DNA of 64,000 nt from Nocardia rhamnosiphila NBRC 108938 (GTDB taxonomy: Bacteria; Actinomycetota; Actinomycetes; Mycobacteriales; Mycobacteriaceae). Below are positions 50,967 to 58,508 of the stretch, piece by piece. Location of the stretch: assembly GCF_000720425.1 (NCBI RefSeq), contig NZ_JOAJ01000002.1:496001-560000 (forward strand). Reading direction: 5' to 3'. The translations under genes were made by a program, and so were the position numbers. The notes beneath the pieces were generated by a model. It did no database searches. It was not told the DNA's origin and saw only the letters and a program-made list of their open reading frames with translations. The stretch's first letter is position 1, and each line of letters starts with the position of its first letter.

Positions 50967-51069
50967 GCGTTTCAGCCTAACGGGCGCGGCCGGCTTCGGC
51001 CCCTCCGCAACGAACGCGCAGCCGCGCCCGATATCCGCGGCCGGACGCCGCGCCCACTCAGGAGGGACG

Positions 51070-52398
51070 ATGCAGCACATCTTCTCGTCGGCCGGGGGCC
51101 TCACCGTGGTCCCCTACCCCGGTAGCGACCCACGCCTGCTCCTCACCGGCGGCGGGACCGAAACCGCCTACGAATACCGGGACCGGGGCGGCTACCGCCC
51201 GGTCGGGTCGGTCGCGGCCCTGGCCGACGAGGTCGAGCGCAGCGGATTGCGCGGCCGGGGCGGCGGGGGATTTCCGTTCGCGGTGAAGGTCGCCGGAGTG
51301 CGCGGCGGCAGCCGGGTGGGCGCGGGCGCCCCCACCGGCTGGACCGACACGGTGGTCGTGGCCAACGGCGAAGAGGGCGAGCCAGCGTCGTTCAAGGACC
51401 GCTGGCTGCTGCGCCACCGGCCGCACCTGGTACTGGACGGCCTACGGTTGGCGGCAGCGCTGGTCGGTTCGCGGCGGGGGTACGTCTATGTCTCCGACCC
51501 GGAAGCCGCACGGTGTGTCGCCGCGGCCCTGGAGGAACTCGGCGGCGCGCTGCCCGACGGACCGGATATCGCTGTGGTGCAGGTCGATCCCGGGTACGTC
51601 GCCGGGGAGGAGACCGCGGCGGTACAGGCCATCGACGGCGGCCCCGCCAAACCCACCGATAAACCTCCGCGTCCCTTCGAAGCCGGTGTCGCCGGACTTC
51701 CGACGCTGGTCAGCAATGTGGAGACGCTGGCCAATCTGCCGTTCCTGGACCGCTGGGGCGCCGATACGTATCGGGCCGCCGGCACCGCACTGTCCCCCGG
51801 CACCTTCTTGGCGACGGTCACCGCCGCCGGACGCCGGCCCACACTCTACGAACTGCCGCACGGCCTTCCGTTCACCGATCTGCTCGCCCTGCATGAGGTC
51901 GCGGAATCCGAGCTGCGCGGCGCCTTGATCGGCGGATACTTCACCGGCCTGCTGGACCGCACCGTCGCGGATCTCACCCTGGATCACGAAACCCTGCACC
52001 GCGCCGGTGCCGGGCTGGGCTGCGGGGCGATCGCCCTGGTCACCGCGGAGTGCCCGGTGGCGGTGGCCGCGGGAGTCCTGAACTATTTCGACCGGGAGAA
52101 CGCCGGCCAGTGCGGATCATGTTTCAACGGCACCGCGGCCATGGCCGCGGCGGCCACCGCGCTGGCCGAGGGCCGGGCCGCCGTCGAAGATCTGCACCGG
52201 TTGCGCCGCTGGGCGACCGTGCTGCGCGGACGCGGGGCCTGCGGCACCCTCGACGCCGCCTGCAATACCGCGGCGAGCCTGCTGGAACGATTCCCCCGGG
52301 AGGTCGCTGCCCATCTCGACGGCCGGTGCCCGGACTGCGCGGCGGGCCCCGCGCTCGACCACGCCCCCTACCGGGTGGCCACGGAGGTAGTGCCGTGA
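51070..52398 (+). CDS. NuoF-like NADH:ferredoxin-type flavoprotein with incomplete Fe-S motif
   Basis: ATG 51070 follows GGAGGG and gives 442 residues. Complex I 51-kDa features are RGRGGGGFPFAVK (61-73, FMN/NADH loop), ANGEEGEPASFKDR (98-111), GYVAGEETAAVQAIDG and SNVETLANLP. The N3 cluster region has C348 and C351 (QCGSC) and C391 (ACGTL), but the third ligand expected at position 354 is glycine; NuoF has CxxCxxC. An extra CPDC lies at 420-423. No NuoE or NuoG partner is encoded. A [3Fe-4S] ferredoxin is encoded four bases overlapped downstream, so the pair could transfer electrons from NADH to the P450s. Confidence 0.85.
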   Translation: MQHIFSSAGGLTVVPYPGSDPRLLLTGGGTETAYEYRDRGGYRPVGSVAALADEVERSGLRGRGGGGFPFAVKVAGVRGGSRVGAGAPTGWTDTVVVANGEEGEPASFKDRWLLRHRPHLVLDGLRLAAALVGSRRGYVYVSDPEAARCVAAALEELGGALPDGPDIAVVQVDPGYVAGEETAAVQAIDGGPAKPTDKPPRPFEAGVAGLPTLVSNVETLANLPFLDRWGADTYRAAGTALSPGTFLATVTAAGRRPTLYELPHGLPFTDLLALHEVAESELRGALIGGYFTGLLDRTVADLTLDHETLHRAGAGLGCGAIALVTAECPVAVAAGVLNYFDRENAGQCGSCFNGTAAMAAAATALAEGRAAVEDLHRLRRWATVLRGRGACGTLDAACNTAASLLERFPREVAAHLDGRCPDCAAGPALDHAPYRVATEVVP

Positions 52399-52652
52399 AG
52401 ATCAAACTGGACCGCACCCGGTGCGACGGGTTCGGCCTCTGCGCCAAACATGCCCCCGACCATTTCCCCCTCGACGACTGGGGTTATGCCGTGCTGGCCG
52501 GCGGCCCGGTCATCGCGCCCGCCGACGAGGCCGCGGTGACCCGCGCCCTGTTCGACTGCCCGGTGCACGCCATCACGATGCTGCCCGAATCGAACCGGGT
52601 GAACGGCGAACCCACCTCGGACACCGGTGCTCCGGAACCGCGACCGGCATGA
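52395..52652 (+). CDS. [3Fe-4S]-type ferredoxin coupled to the NuoF-like gene
   Basis: GTG 52395 overlaps the NuoF-like stop (GTGA) and gives 85 residues. Ligands C10 and C16 (CDGFGLC) and C55 (DCPVHAI) have the same spacing as in the P450-linked ferredoxin at 28,939. The C-terminal 22 residues are a polar tail. It should accept electrons from the NuoF-like flavoprotein and pass them to a P450 or other oxygenase; that partnership is inferred from gene overlap. Confidence 0.9.
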   Translation: MKIKLDRTRCDGFGLCAKHAPDHFPLDDWGYAVLAGGPVIAPADEAAVTRALFDCPVHAITMLPESNRVNGEPTSDTGAPEPRPA

Positions 52653-52656
52653 GCGC

Positions 52657-52693
52657 GACCGTGCCGGCGCTCGAGCCGAGCACCGGCACGGTC
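52657..52693. terminator. Bidirectional terminator-like hairpin
   Basis: GACCGTGCCGG and CCGGCACGGTC form perfect 11-bp arms with a 15-base loop between convergent genes, just after the ferredoxin stop. No T-run is present. Confidence 0.65.
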
Positions 52694-52716
52694 CGCGTCC
52701 GGGTATCGCCGGCGTA

Positions 52717-52968
52717 CTAGCGGGAATCGTCCCAGCCGCAGGGCATACCGCAGGTGGTATGCGTTTCGCTGGTGGTACCGCCGTCGGCGTAGGTGCGTAC
52801 GGTCGTGGACGCCTCGGCCGGGTACCCGCACCGCGGACACGTGGAGAAATAGTCCAATACCGGATACACCGTAACCAGGACCGGTTCTTCCGGACGCATC
52901 CCGGGCGGCAGCGGGAGCGCCGCGCCGGAGGTGGCGTTCAGACAGGATCGAATGACGAGATCAGCCAT
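52717..52968 (-). CDS. Small hypothetical protein with CxxC motifs
   Basis: ATG 52968 follows AGAGGACT. The 83 residues include YFSTCPRCGYPAEASTTVRT and a C-terminal TTCGMPCGWDDSR, so four cysteines could bind zinc. No family is recognised. The gene overlaps the end of the Mce-associated gene by 31 bases and is the last of a run that begins with the acyl-CoA ligase at 56,341. Confidence 0.6.
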   Translation of the reverse strand: MADLVIRSCLNATSGAALPLPPGMRPEEPVLVTVYPVLDYFSTCPRCGYPAEASTTVRTYADGGTTSETHTTCGMPCGWDDSR

Positions 52969-53447
52969 GAGTCCTCTACCTTCGACAGGGTCACGCGGAC
53001 GCTGCTGGCCGCCAGCGCGGGATCGGGTTTCTCGGCGCTGGTGGTCGTCTGGTTGATGAACAGCAGCGCGACCGCCGAATCGGCGTGGAGTTCGGCCACC
53101 GCGGACCGAACGATCGTCGCCGTCGTCTTCACCGACTTCTCCTTGGCCGCGGGTGCGATGACCTTCTCGGTGAACTGGTTGTAGTAGGTCAGGAAATCGC
53201 CGGTCATCCGGGCTTTCGCCGCCGCGAAATCGGTGTCCAGCGACTCGGGGGAATACGAGAGCAGCGCGACAGTGCCCTCGGTCGCCGCGGTGAGGACCTC
53301 GTTGCGCACGGCGTCACCGTGATCGTCCGGACGGTACTGGAAGACCAGCAGGGAGGCGGCCACGACCACCGCGGCCACGGACACCAGCGTGAGCAGCAGC
53401 GGTTCCGGGGAACGGCGCGCGGTACGGAGGAAGCGGGGGATTCTCAC
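52938..53447 (-). CDS. Mce-associated membrane protein (second)
   Basis: GTG 53447 overlaps the stop of the gene before it (GTGA) and gives 169 residues. A single membrane segment (LLLTLVSVAAVVVAASLLVF) is followed by a soluble domain of the Mce-associated type: TAATEGTVALLSYSPESLDT, MTGDFLTYYNQFTEKVI, then the conserved end (VTLSKVEDSWLISSFDPV). These proteins sit at the membrane with Mce transport complexes and are thought to stabilise them. Pairing of two such genes is usual downstream of mce operons. Confidence 0.87.
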   Translation of the reverse strand: MRIPRFLRTARRSPEPLLLTLVSVAAVVVAASLLVFQYRPDDHGDAVRNEVLTAATEGTVALLSYSPESLDTDFAAAKARMTGDFLTYYNQFTEKVIAPAAKEKSVKTTATIVRSAVAELHADSAVALLFINQTTTSAEKPDPALAASSVRVTLSKVEDSWLISSFDPV

Positions 53448-54418
53448 GGCACGAACTCCACTTTCGACATCTTCAGGGCCGGGCCGTCCCGGGTGACGGT
53501 GACACTCAACCGCCACACCCGCGGCTCCTGCTGCGCTCCCGCGGAATTGGTGATCCGGGACACCGCGGAGACGAGCACCACCGCCGACTCGTCGGTCATG
53601 GATTCGACCGCCGAGGCGGTGATCTCACCCTGCGTGGCGACCTTCGACTGTTCGACGACCTTGGTGAAATCCTCCGAGCGCGTCTGGAAATCGGTGCGGA
53701 AGGCGCCGGTGGAATTGTCGAGCACCCGCCGTACGTCATCGGCGGCCCGCCCGGAATCCATGCTGGTGAGCGCCAGGACCCCCTGCCGCGCGGCCGCGAG
53801 GTACTCGTCGGCGCGGGCCTGTTCGGCGCCGATCCGATGGTGGTTCCAGATCGAGAAACCACTGATCACCAGCGCCGCGACCACCACCACGCCGGCGAGA
53901 GTCCGGCCCAGCGCGCGGCCCGGCGGCAGGCGGTACGCCGGTCGTGGCCACCGCCGGAACACCCGGGCGCGCCGGGTCTCGTCCGCCTTCGCGAGCTTAT
54001 CCCTGACGGGTACGGCGTCTTCCGAATCGACGGAATGCGCCCCGGATGTATCGGGCGCGGGACGGTCCGGATCGGCGCCGGACTCCGTGTGCTCCGGATC
54101 GGACCCGGCCCGCTCCGAATCCGTACCGGCCGCCACCGCCGCGTCCTCGTCCGGTTCGGCGGCGGGTGCAGTATCGTCCGCGAACTCCGTCGAGGTTCCG
54201 GCCACCGGCGCCGCAGCGCCCGGTTTCTCCGCTCCGGTACCGGAACCGGGCGGTTCGCCCGATGTCCCGGCCTCCCGGCGTAGCCGCGCCGCCCGGGCCC
54301 GGGCCCGAGCCGCCGTCGCGGACGCCTGCGCGGCGACCGCTTCGGCTTCCGCGGCCGCCGCTTCGGCGTCGGCTTCCTCCGCCGCCAAGATCAGCGGGTC
54401 GGTGGTGGCCTGTGTCAT
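53444..54418 (-). CDS. Mce-associated membrane protein (first), with long acidic N-terminus
   Basis: ATG 54418 follows GAGGTGGG and gives 324 residues. Residues about 10-50 are an Ala/Glu/Arg-rich coiled coil (EEADAEAAAAEAEAVAAQ); residues 50-150 are low-complexity and acidic. One membrane segment follows (LAGVVVVAALVISGFSIW, about 178-195), then the typical Mce-associated domain (DEYLAAARQGVLALTSMDSG, FRTDFQTRSEDFTKVVEQSK, ending VTRDGPALKMSKVEFVP). The cytoplasmic N-terminus could interact with partners. It is coupled to the second Mce-associated gene by overlap. Confidence 0.87.
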   Translation of the reverse strand: MTQATTDPLILAAEEADAEAAAAEAEAVAAQASATAARARARAARLRREAGTSGEPPGSGTGAEKPGAAAPVAGTSTEFADDTAPAAEPDEDAAVAAGTDSERAGSDPEHTESGADPDRPAPDTSGAHSVDSEDAVPVRDKLAKADETRRARVFRRWPRPAYRLPPGRALGRTLAGVVVVAALVISGFSIWNHHRIGAEQARADEYLAAARQGVLALTSMDSGRAADDVRRVLDNSTGAFRTDFQTRSEDFTKVVEQSKVATQGEITASAVESMTDESAVVLVSAVSRITNSAGAQQEPRVWRLSVTVTRDGPALKMSKVEFVP

Positions 54419-54506
54419 GTTCCCACCTCGATCACTCGTCTGAAGGGCACTTTCGGCGCACCCCGCCCGCGGCCCACGCACGGCCGGAGCGAATGCGGAG
54501 ATACGT

Positions 54507-54812
54507 CTAATCGCTCGCGGGCAGCGGCTTCGCTTCCTTGATGGCCAGCGGCGTACTGCCGACACTGAGCGTCCCGGCGCCGGCCTTGGTCACGAGCACT
54601 TCGGCGCCGCCGTCGTCGACATAGCGTTTGCCGATGAGATTGCCGTCCGCGAAACCCTCCTGCGGACTTCCGGCCGAGTCCGCCGCGCCACCGTCGATGG
54701 GCACCATCGGCACCCCGCCGGCCCGCAGATCGTCGAGGCTGTCGGCGGCCCGGACGATGATGACCTCGGTACTGCACACCTGGCTCCGTAGCCGGGTACC
54801 GGTTTTGACCAT
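54507..54812 (-). CDS. Hypothetical protein, 101 aa
   Basis: ATG 54812 follows a GGAAAGGAAC site. The start is MVKTGTRLRSQVCSTEVIIV, then RAADSLDDLRAGGVPMVP and a C-terminal half with IGKRYVDDGGAEVLVTKAGA. The look is of a small beta-rich protein with one cysteine. No family is recognised with confidence, but its place directly behind an acyl-CoA ligase on the same strand suggests a role with that enzyme or as an accessory in the same pathway. Confidence 0.65.
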   Translation of the reverse strand: MVKTGTRLRSQVCSTEVIIVRAADSLDDLRAGGVPMVPIDGGAADSAGSPQEGFADGNLIGKRYVDDGGAEVLVTKAGAGTLSVGSTPLAIKEAKPLPASD

Positions 54813-54838
54813 GAGCGTTGTTCCTTTCTCCGGCTGCG

Positions 54839-56341
54839 CTACGCGCCGGCGGTCTCGCGGGTGAGATCGGCGACGAGTTCGCGGCGCAGGATCTTCCCGG
54901 TGGGGGTGGCGGGGAGTTCGGCTCGGAACACCACGCGGTCCGGGGTCCGGGAGCCGCGCAATCCGGACCGCGCGTAGGCGCGCAGCTCCTCCGGATCGGG
55001 GACGCTGCCGGGATCCGCGGGCACCACCACCGCGACGATGATCTGCCCCCATTCGGCATCCTCGACGCCGACCACCGCGACCTCGTGCACGGCCGGATGC
55101 TCGACCAGGAAGTCCTCGATCTCGGCCGGGGCGATGTTCTCGCCGCCCCGGATGATGGTGTCGTCGCTGCGACCGTGGATGAACAGGTACCCGCCCTCGT
55201 CCAGTACCGCGAGATCTCGGGTCGGGAACCAGCCTTCGGCGTCGAGTACCGAGCCGATCCCGGTGTACCGGCCGGAGACCTGCGGCCCGCGGACGAACAG
55301 TTCGCCGACCGTACCGGCGGGCACGACCGCGCCGCCCTCGTCGCGGATCTGTACTTCGATCCCCGGTACCGGCTGCCCGACCGAGCCGAGCCGCGCGGCG
55401 ACCGCCGAGTCGGTGGCGGCCAGGGCGGCCCGGTGATCGTCCGGGCCGAGGACCGCGAGGGTGGAACTGGTCTCGGTGAGCCCGTAGGCGTTGACGAAGC
55501 CGACCTCGGGCAGCAGTTCGAGCGCGGTCCGTACCAGGGGCAGACCGACTTTGGACCCACCGTAGGCCAGGGTGCGCAGGGTGGGCAGGCGGGCACCGCT
55601 CGCTTTCAGGCCACTGATGATCCGATCCAGCATGGTCGGTACGACGGTCGCGGTGGTGACCCGTTCGGACTCCACCAGCCGGATCCATTCCTGCGGTTCG
55701 AAATTGCGCAGGTACACCATTTTCCGGCCCGCGTACAGGTTCGACAGCGCCGCGCCGACCCCGGCCACATGGTAGGGCGGTACGCAGATCAGGGAGACGT
55801 CGTCGGGCGCGGCGGAGGCGAACTCCACCGTGCCGGTGATGTAGCCGACCAGATTGTTGTGCGAGAGCTCGACGGCTTTCGGCTGCGAAGTGGTCCCGGA
55901 GGTGAACAGCACGACCGCCGCGGACTCGGGGTCGGGTTCGGCGCCGGCCGGGTCCGCGGTCCGGGCCTGCTCCAGGAATTCCGCCGAGGCCCAGAGCAGG
56001 TCGGCCGTACCGGTGACCGCGTGCGCGTAGGCGTCGTCGTGGACGACCAGTGGCGCGTCGAGGCGCCGCACGAGTTCGGCGAGTTTGTCGCCGCTGAGCC
56101 GATAGTTCAACGGGGTGAACGGCACTCCGGCCCGGGCCGAGGCGAAGATCAGCAGCGGCAGCAGCGCACCCCCGGTACCGACATACGCGACGCTGCGCGC
56201 CCCGGTAGCCGCGATCGCGCCCGCACCGCCGTGTGCCAGTGCGTCCAGCTCCGCGCCGGTCCAGCGCGATTCACCGGAGACGACGGCCACTCGATCCGGG
56301 TCGGTCGAGGCCGCCATATCCAGCAGTAGCGAAATACTCAT
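54839..56341 (-). CDS. Acyl-CoA ligase (AMP-binding family)
   Basis: The 500-residue enzyme has VVLFTSGTTSQPKAVELSHN, NAYGLTETSSTLAVLGP, GWFPTRDLAVLDEGGYLFIH (GD changed to RD), GRSDDTIIRGGENIAPAEIE and LPATPTGKILRREL with the catalytic lysine. It forms an acyl-AMP and then an acyl-CoA. It differs in sequence from the ligase at 42,140 and probably acts on another acid of the same pathway, such as a side-chain carboxylate. It leads a run that includes two Mce-associated proteins, linking CoA activation with Mce import. The Gly-Asp to Arg-Asp change lies in a normally conserved motif. Confidence 0.9.
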   Translation of the reverse strand: MSISLLLDMAASTDPDRVAVVSGESRWTGAELDALAHGGAGAIAATGARSVAYVGTGGALLPLLIFASARAGVPFTPLNYRLSGDKLAELVRRLDAPLVVHDDAYAHAVTGTADLLWASAEFLEQARTADPAGAEPDPESAAVVLFTSGTTSQPKAVELSHNNLVGYITGTVEFASAAPDDVSLICVPPYHVAGVGAALSNLYAGRKMVYLRNFEPQEWIRLVESERVTTATVVPTMLDRIISGLKASGARLPTLRTLAYGGSKVGLPLVRTALELLPEVGFVNAYGLTETSSTLAVLGPDDHRAALAATDSAVAARLGSVGQPVPGIEVQIRDEGGAVVPAGTVGELFVRGPQVSGRYTGIGSVLDAEGWFPTRDLAVLDEGGYLFIHGRSDDTIIRGGENIAPAEIEDFLVEHPAVHEVAVVGVEDAEWGQIIVAVVVPADPGSVPDPEELRAYARSGLRGSRTPDRVVFRAELPATPTGKILRRELVADLTRETAGA

Positions 56342-56393
56342 ACGACTACTTCCTGAACGCCGAGCGTCCCCGCGCCCAGCCTGTGGTGATATC

Positions 56394-56418
56394 GATATTC
56401 TCGGAAACTGAGAATATC
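56394..56418. promoter_or_regulatory. Inverted repeat GATATTCTC-N7-GAGAATATC upstream of acyl-CoA ligase
   Basis: Perfect 9-bp arms lie 53-77 bases upstream of the ligase ATG (56,341). The half-site GAGAAT/ATTCTC is the same as in the palindromes at 42,133 and 57,242, but in the opposite order, so the binder may contact two separate dimers here. Confidence 0.6.
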
Positions 56419-56473
56419 ATATCCGCTGCACTGTGCCGTCGCTTCGCCGACCGCGCGGTCTGCTCCCGCCGGC

Positions 56474-57148
56474 TCACCGGCGGTTTTCACCGGCGCCTTC
56501 CGCGTCCCCGAGCACTCCGAAGGCGCAGAGGTTCCACACCTCGGCCGCGGTGATCGCATTCGACCCGTCGTCGGTGCGGGCGCCCTGGGCCACGAACATC
56601 ACCGTTTGCAGGGTCATCGCGGCCAGCCGGCGCGGTCGCGTACCCGGCCGGAGATGACCCGCGGCGGCCGCGTCGCGCATGAGATCGGCCAGCAACTCGA
56701 ACAGCGAGGCGTGCGCGACCTGGATCTCGATGGGGTCCGACATCAGCAGTTGCGGCGCGTACTCGGTGAACAGCGGACGATGCGCGCCCGGGTCCGGCCG
56801 GCAGAACTCGAACAGCAGCTCCACCGCGAGCCGCAGCTTGTCCAGCGGATCGTCGTCGTTACCGGTGGCCTCCCGGATCTGACCGGCCACTTTCGCGATC
56901 GCCTCTTCGTAGAGCGCCAGCAGCAGTTCGTGCTTGCCGTCGAAGAGCAGGTAGAAACTGCGCAGCGACTGACCCGCGTTGTCCACCACCTCGTGCATGG
57001 TGAAATCGGTACTGCCGCGTTCGGTGATCAATGCCCGGGCGGCGTCCAGGAAACGCTGAACCGCGGCGCTGCCGAACAATTTGGTGGTACGCACCGACCG
57101 CGCGTCGATCCGCTGCTGCAGGGTCAGCCCACTGCCGGCACTCCGCAT
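56474..57148 (-). CDS. TetR-family transcriptional regulator
   Basis: ATG 57148 follows GGAGGT and gives 224 residues. The helix-turn-helix is AVQRFLDAARALITERGSTD, then FTMHEVVDNAGQSLRSFYLL. The C-terminal domain has the helical pattern of TetR proteins (LRLAVELLFEFCRPDPGAHR, ASLFELLADLMRDAAAAGH). It is divergent from the acyl-CoA dehydrogenase with a GAGAAT-N3-ATTCTC palindrome between them. It is the best candidate for a regulator of all genes carrying that site, including the KstD/Mhp run and the ligase. This is inference from site sharing. Confidence 0.9.
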   Translation of the reverse strand: MRSAGSGLTLQQRIDARSVRTTKLFGSAAVQRFLDAARALITERGSTDFTMHEVVDNAGQSLRSFYLLFDGKHELLLALYEEAIAKVAGQIREATGNDDDPLDKLRLAVELLFEFCRPDPGAHRPLFTEYAPQLLMSDPIEIQVAHASLFELLADLMRDAAAAGHLRPGTRPRRLAAMTLQTVMFVAQGARTDDGSNAITAAEVWNLCAFGVLGDAEGAGENRR

Positions 57149-57241
57149 GGCCGTACCTCCCGTCACCGCGGCGACTCGCACCGGAGTGAACCCGTTGTCC
57201 GGCCGGTCGCCCCACCTTTGAAAACTAGAGTATCTCTATAA

Positions 57242-57256
57242 GAGAATGATATTCTC
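57242..57256. promoter_or_regulatory. Palindrome GAGAATGATATTCTC between TetR and acyl-CoA dehydrogenase genes
   Basis: The arms GAGAAT and ATTCTC are separated by GAT, the same geometry as at 42,133. It ends 25 bases before the acyl-CoA dehydrogenase start and lies 94 bases upstream of the TetR start, a standard place for autoregulation. Adjacent TATAAGAGAA adds further partial half-sites. Confidence 0.7.
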
Positions 57257-57280
57257 ATAATTCGCAAAAGGAGGTCCATC

Positions 57281-58456
57281 GTGCAGCTGACTTTCGACGA
57301 GGACGTGGAACGGTTCCGCGCCGAGTTCATCGCTTTCCTCGACGAGTACCTGCCGCCCGAGGCCACCGCGGTCGAACGACCGCGGTCGAGCTCACATGTG
57401 CCGCCCTGGGCCCGCGACTGGCAGTCGGTCCAATTCGATCACGGCTGGCTGGTGCCGGGCTATCCGCCCGAGTTCGGCGGCCGCAATGCCACCGTCCTGC
57501 AGCAGTACGTGCACCGCGAGGAACTGGCCGCCCGCAAGATCTACGAGAGCTGTAACCCGCAGGGCCAGGGCATCATCGCCGCCTCCCTCATCACCTTCGG
57601 CACTCCCGAACAGCAGCGGAGATGGGCCGTACCCATCCTGCGCGGCGAGATGCCGGCCGCACTCGGCATGAGCGAACCCGGAGCGGGTTCGGACCTGGCC
57701 GGGCTGCGGACCCGGGCGGTGCGCGACGGTGACCATTTCGTCGTCGACGGCCAGAAGGTGTGGACCTCCGGCGCGCACGATTCCGAGGTGATCCTCACCT
57801 TCGTCCGCACCGATCCGGCGGCCCCCAAACATCGCGGTATCTCGGTACTGCTGATCCCCACCGATACCCCGGGGGTGCGGCGCCGGCCGTTCGCGTCGGC
57901 GTGCGCCGCCGACGATCTCGATTTCAACGAGGTCTTCTTCGAGGACGCCCGCGTTCCGGTGGAGAACCTGGTGGGTGAGCTGAACAAGGGCTGGACCGTG
58001 GCCAACGGCTCGCTCGGGCACGAACGCACCCTGCTGTGGATGAGTTTCGCCCAGCGGCTGCGGATGCTGGTCGCGGATTTCACGCCACGCACCGAACTCG
58101 ACACCGACCGCTTCGCGACCTCGGTGATGGATCTGCAGGCGCTGGAACTGCTGGGCTCGGCGGCCCTGGCCCGGGAATCGCGCGGCGAAACCGATGTGGC
58201 GGCGCTGTCGGTACTGAAACTCCTGGGTTCGGAAGCCGTGCAGAACGGCCTGGAGGCCGCGCTCGACGCGGCCGGCGCCGACGGCTTGACCCACCCCTCG
58301 GTCACCTCCCGGCACAATCTGCTGAACCTCGAGGATCACGCACCGAGCTGGTTCGAACGCTATCTGCGCAGCTTCTCCGGCACCATCGCGGGCGGCACCT
58401 CCGAGATCCAGCGCAATATCATCGCGCAGCGCGTCCTCGGTCTCCCCCGCAGCTGA
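57281..58456 (+). CDS. Acyl-CoA dehydrogenase
   Basis: GTG 57281 has a strong AAAAGGAGGT site and gives 391 residues. Features are ALGMSEPGAGSDLAGLRTRA (FAD/substrate loop), VWTSGAHDSEVILTFVRTDP, the second half with FAQRLRMLVADFTPR, and RSFSGTIAGGTSEIQRNIIA then QRVLGLPRS at the C-terminus, all typical. The catalytic base expected near residue 365-370 in many family members lies in the segment NLEDHAPSWFERYLRSF, where the glutamate in FERY is a candidate. It oxidises an acyl-CoA at alpha-beta. Control by the divergent TetR regulator is likely. Confidence 0.92.
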   Translation: MQLTFDEDVERFRAEFIAFLDEYLPPEATAVERPRSSSHVPPWARDWQSVQFDHGWLVPGYPPEFGGRNATVLQQYVHREELAARKIYESCNPQGQGIIAASLITFGTPEQQRRWAVPILRGEMPAALGMSEPGAGSDLAGLRTRAVRDGDHFVVDGQKVWTSGAHDSEVILTFVRTDPAAPKHRGISVLLIPTDTPGVRRRPFASACAADDLDFNEVFFEDARVPVENLVGELNKGWTVANGSLGHERTLLWMSFAQRLRMLVADFTPRTELDTDRFATSVMDLQALELLGSAALARESRGETDVAALSVLKLLGSEAVQNGLEAALDAAGADGLTHPSVTSRHNLLNLEDHAPSWFERYLRSFSGTIAGGTSEIQRNIIAQRVLGLPRS

Positions 58457-58471
58457 CAGAAAGGAAAGCCC

Positions 58472-58502
58472 GGGGCGGGAGCAGAATCGCTGCTCCCACC
58501 CC
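58472..58502. terminator. Bidirectional terminator between acyl-CoA dehydrogenase and mceF
   Basis: GGGGCGGGAGCAG and CTGCTCCCACCCC pair over 13 positions with one mismatch (C opposite A) around a 5-base loop, between two convergent genes. It should stop both transcripts. Confidence 0.75.
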
Positions 58503-58508
58503 AGGTAT

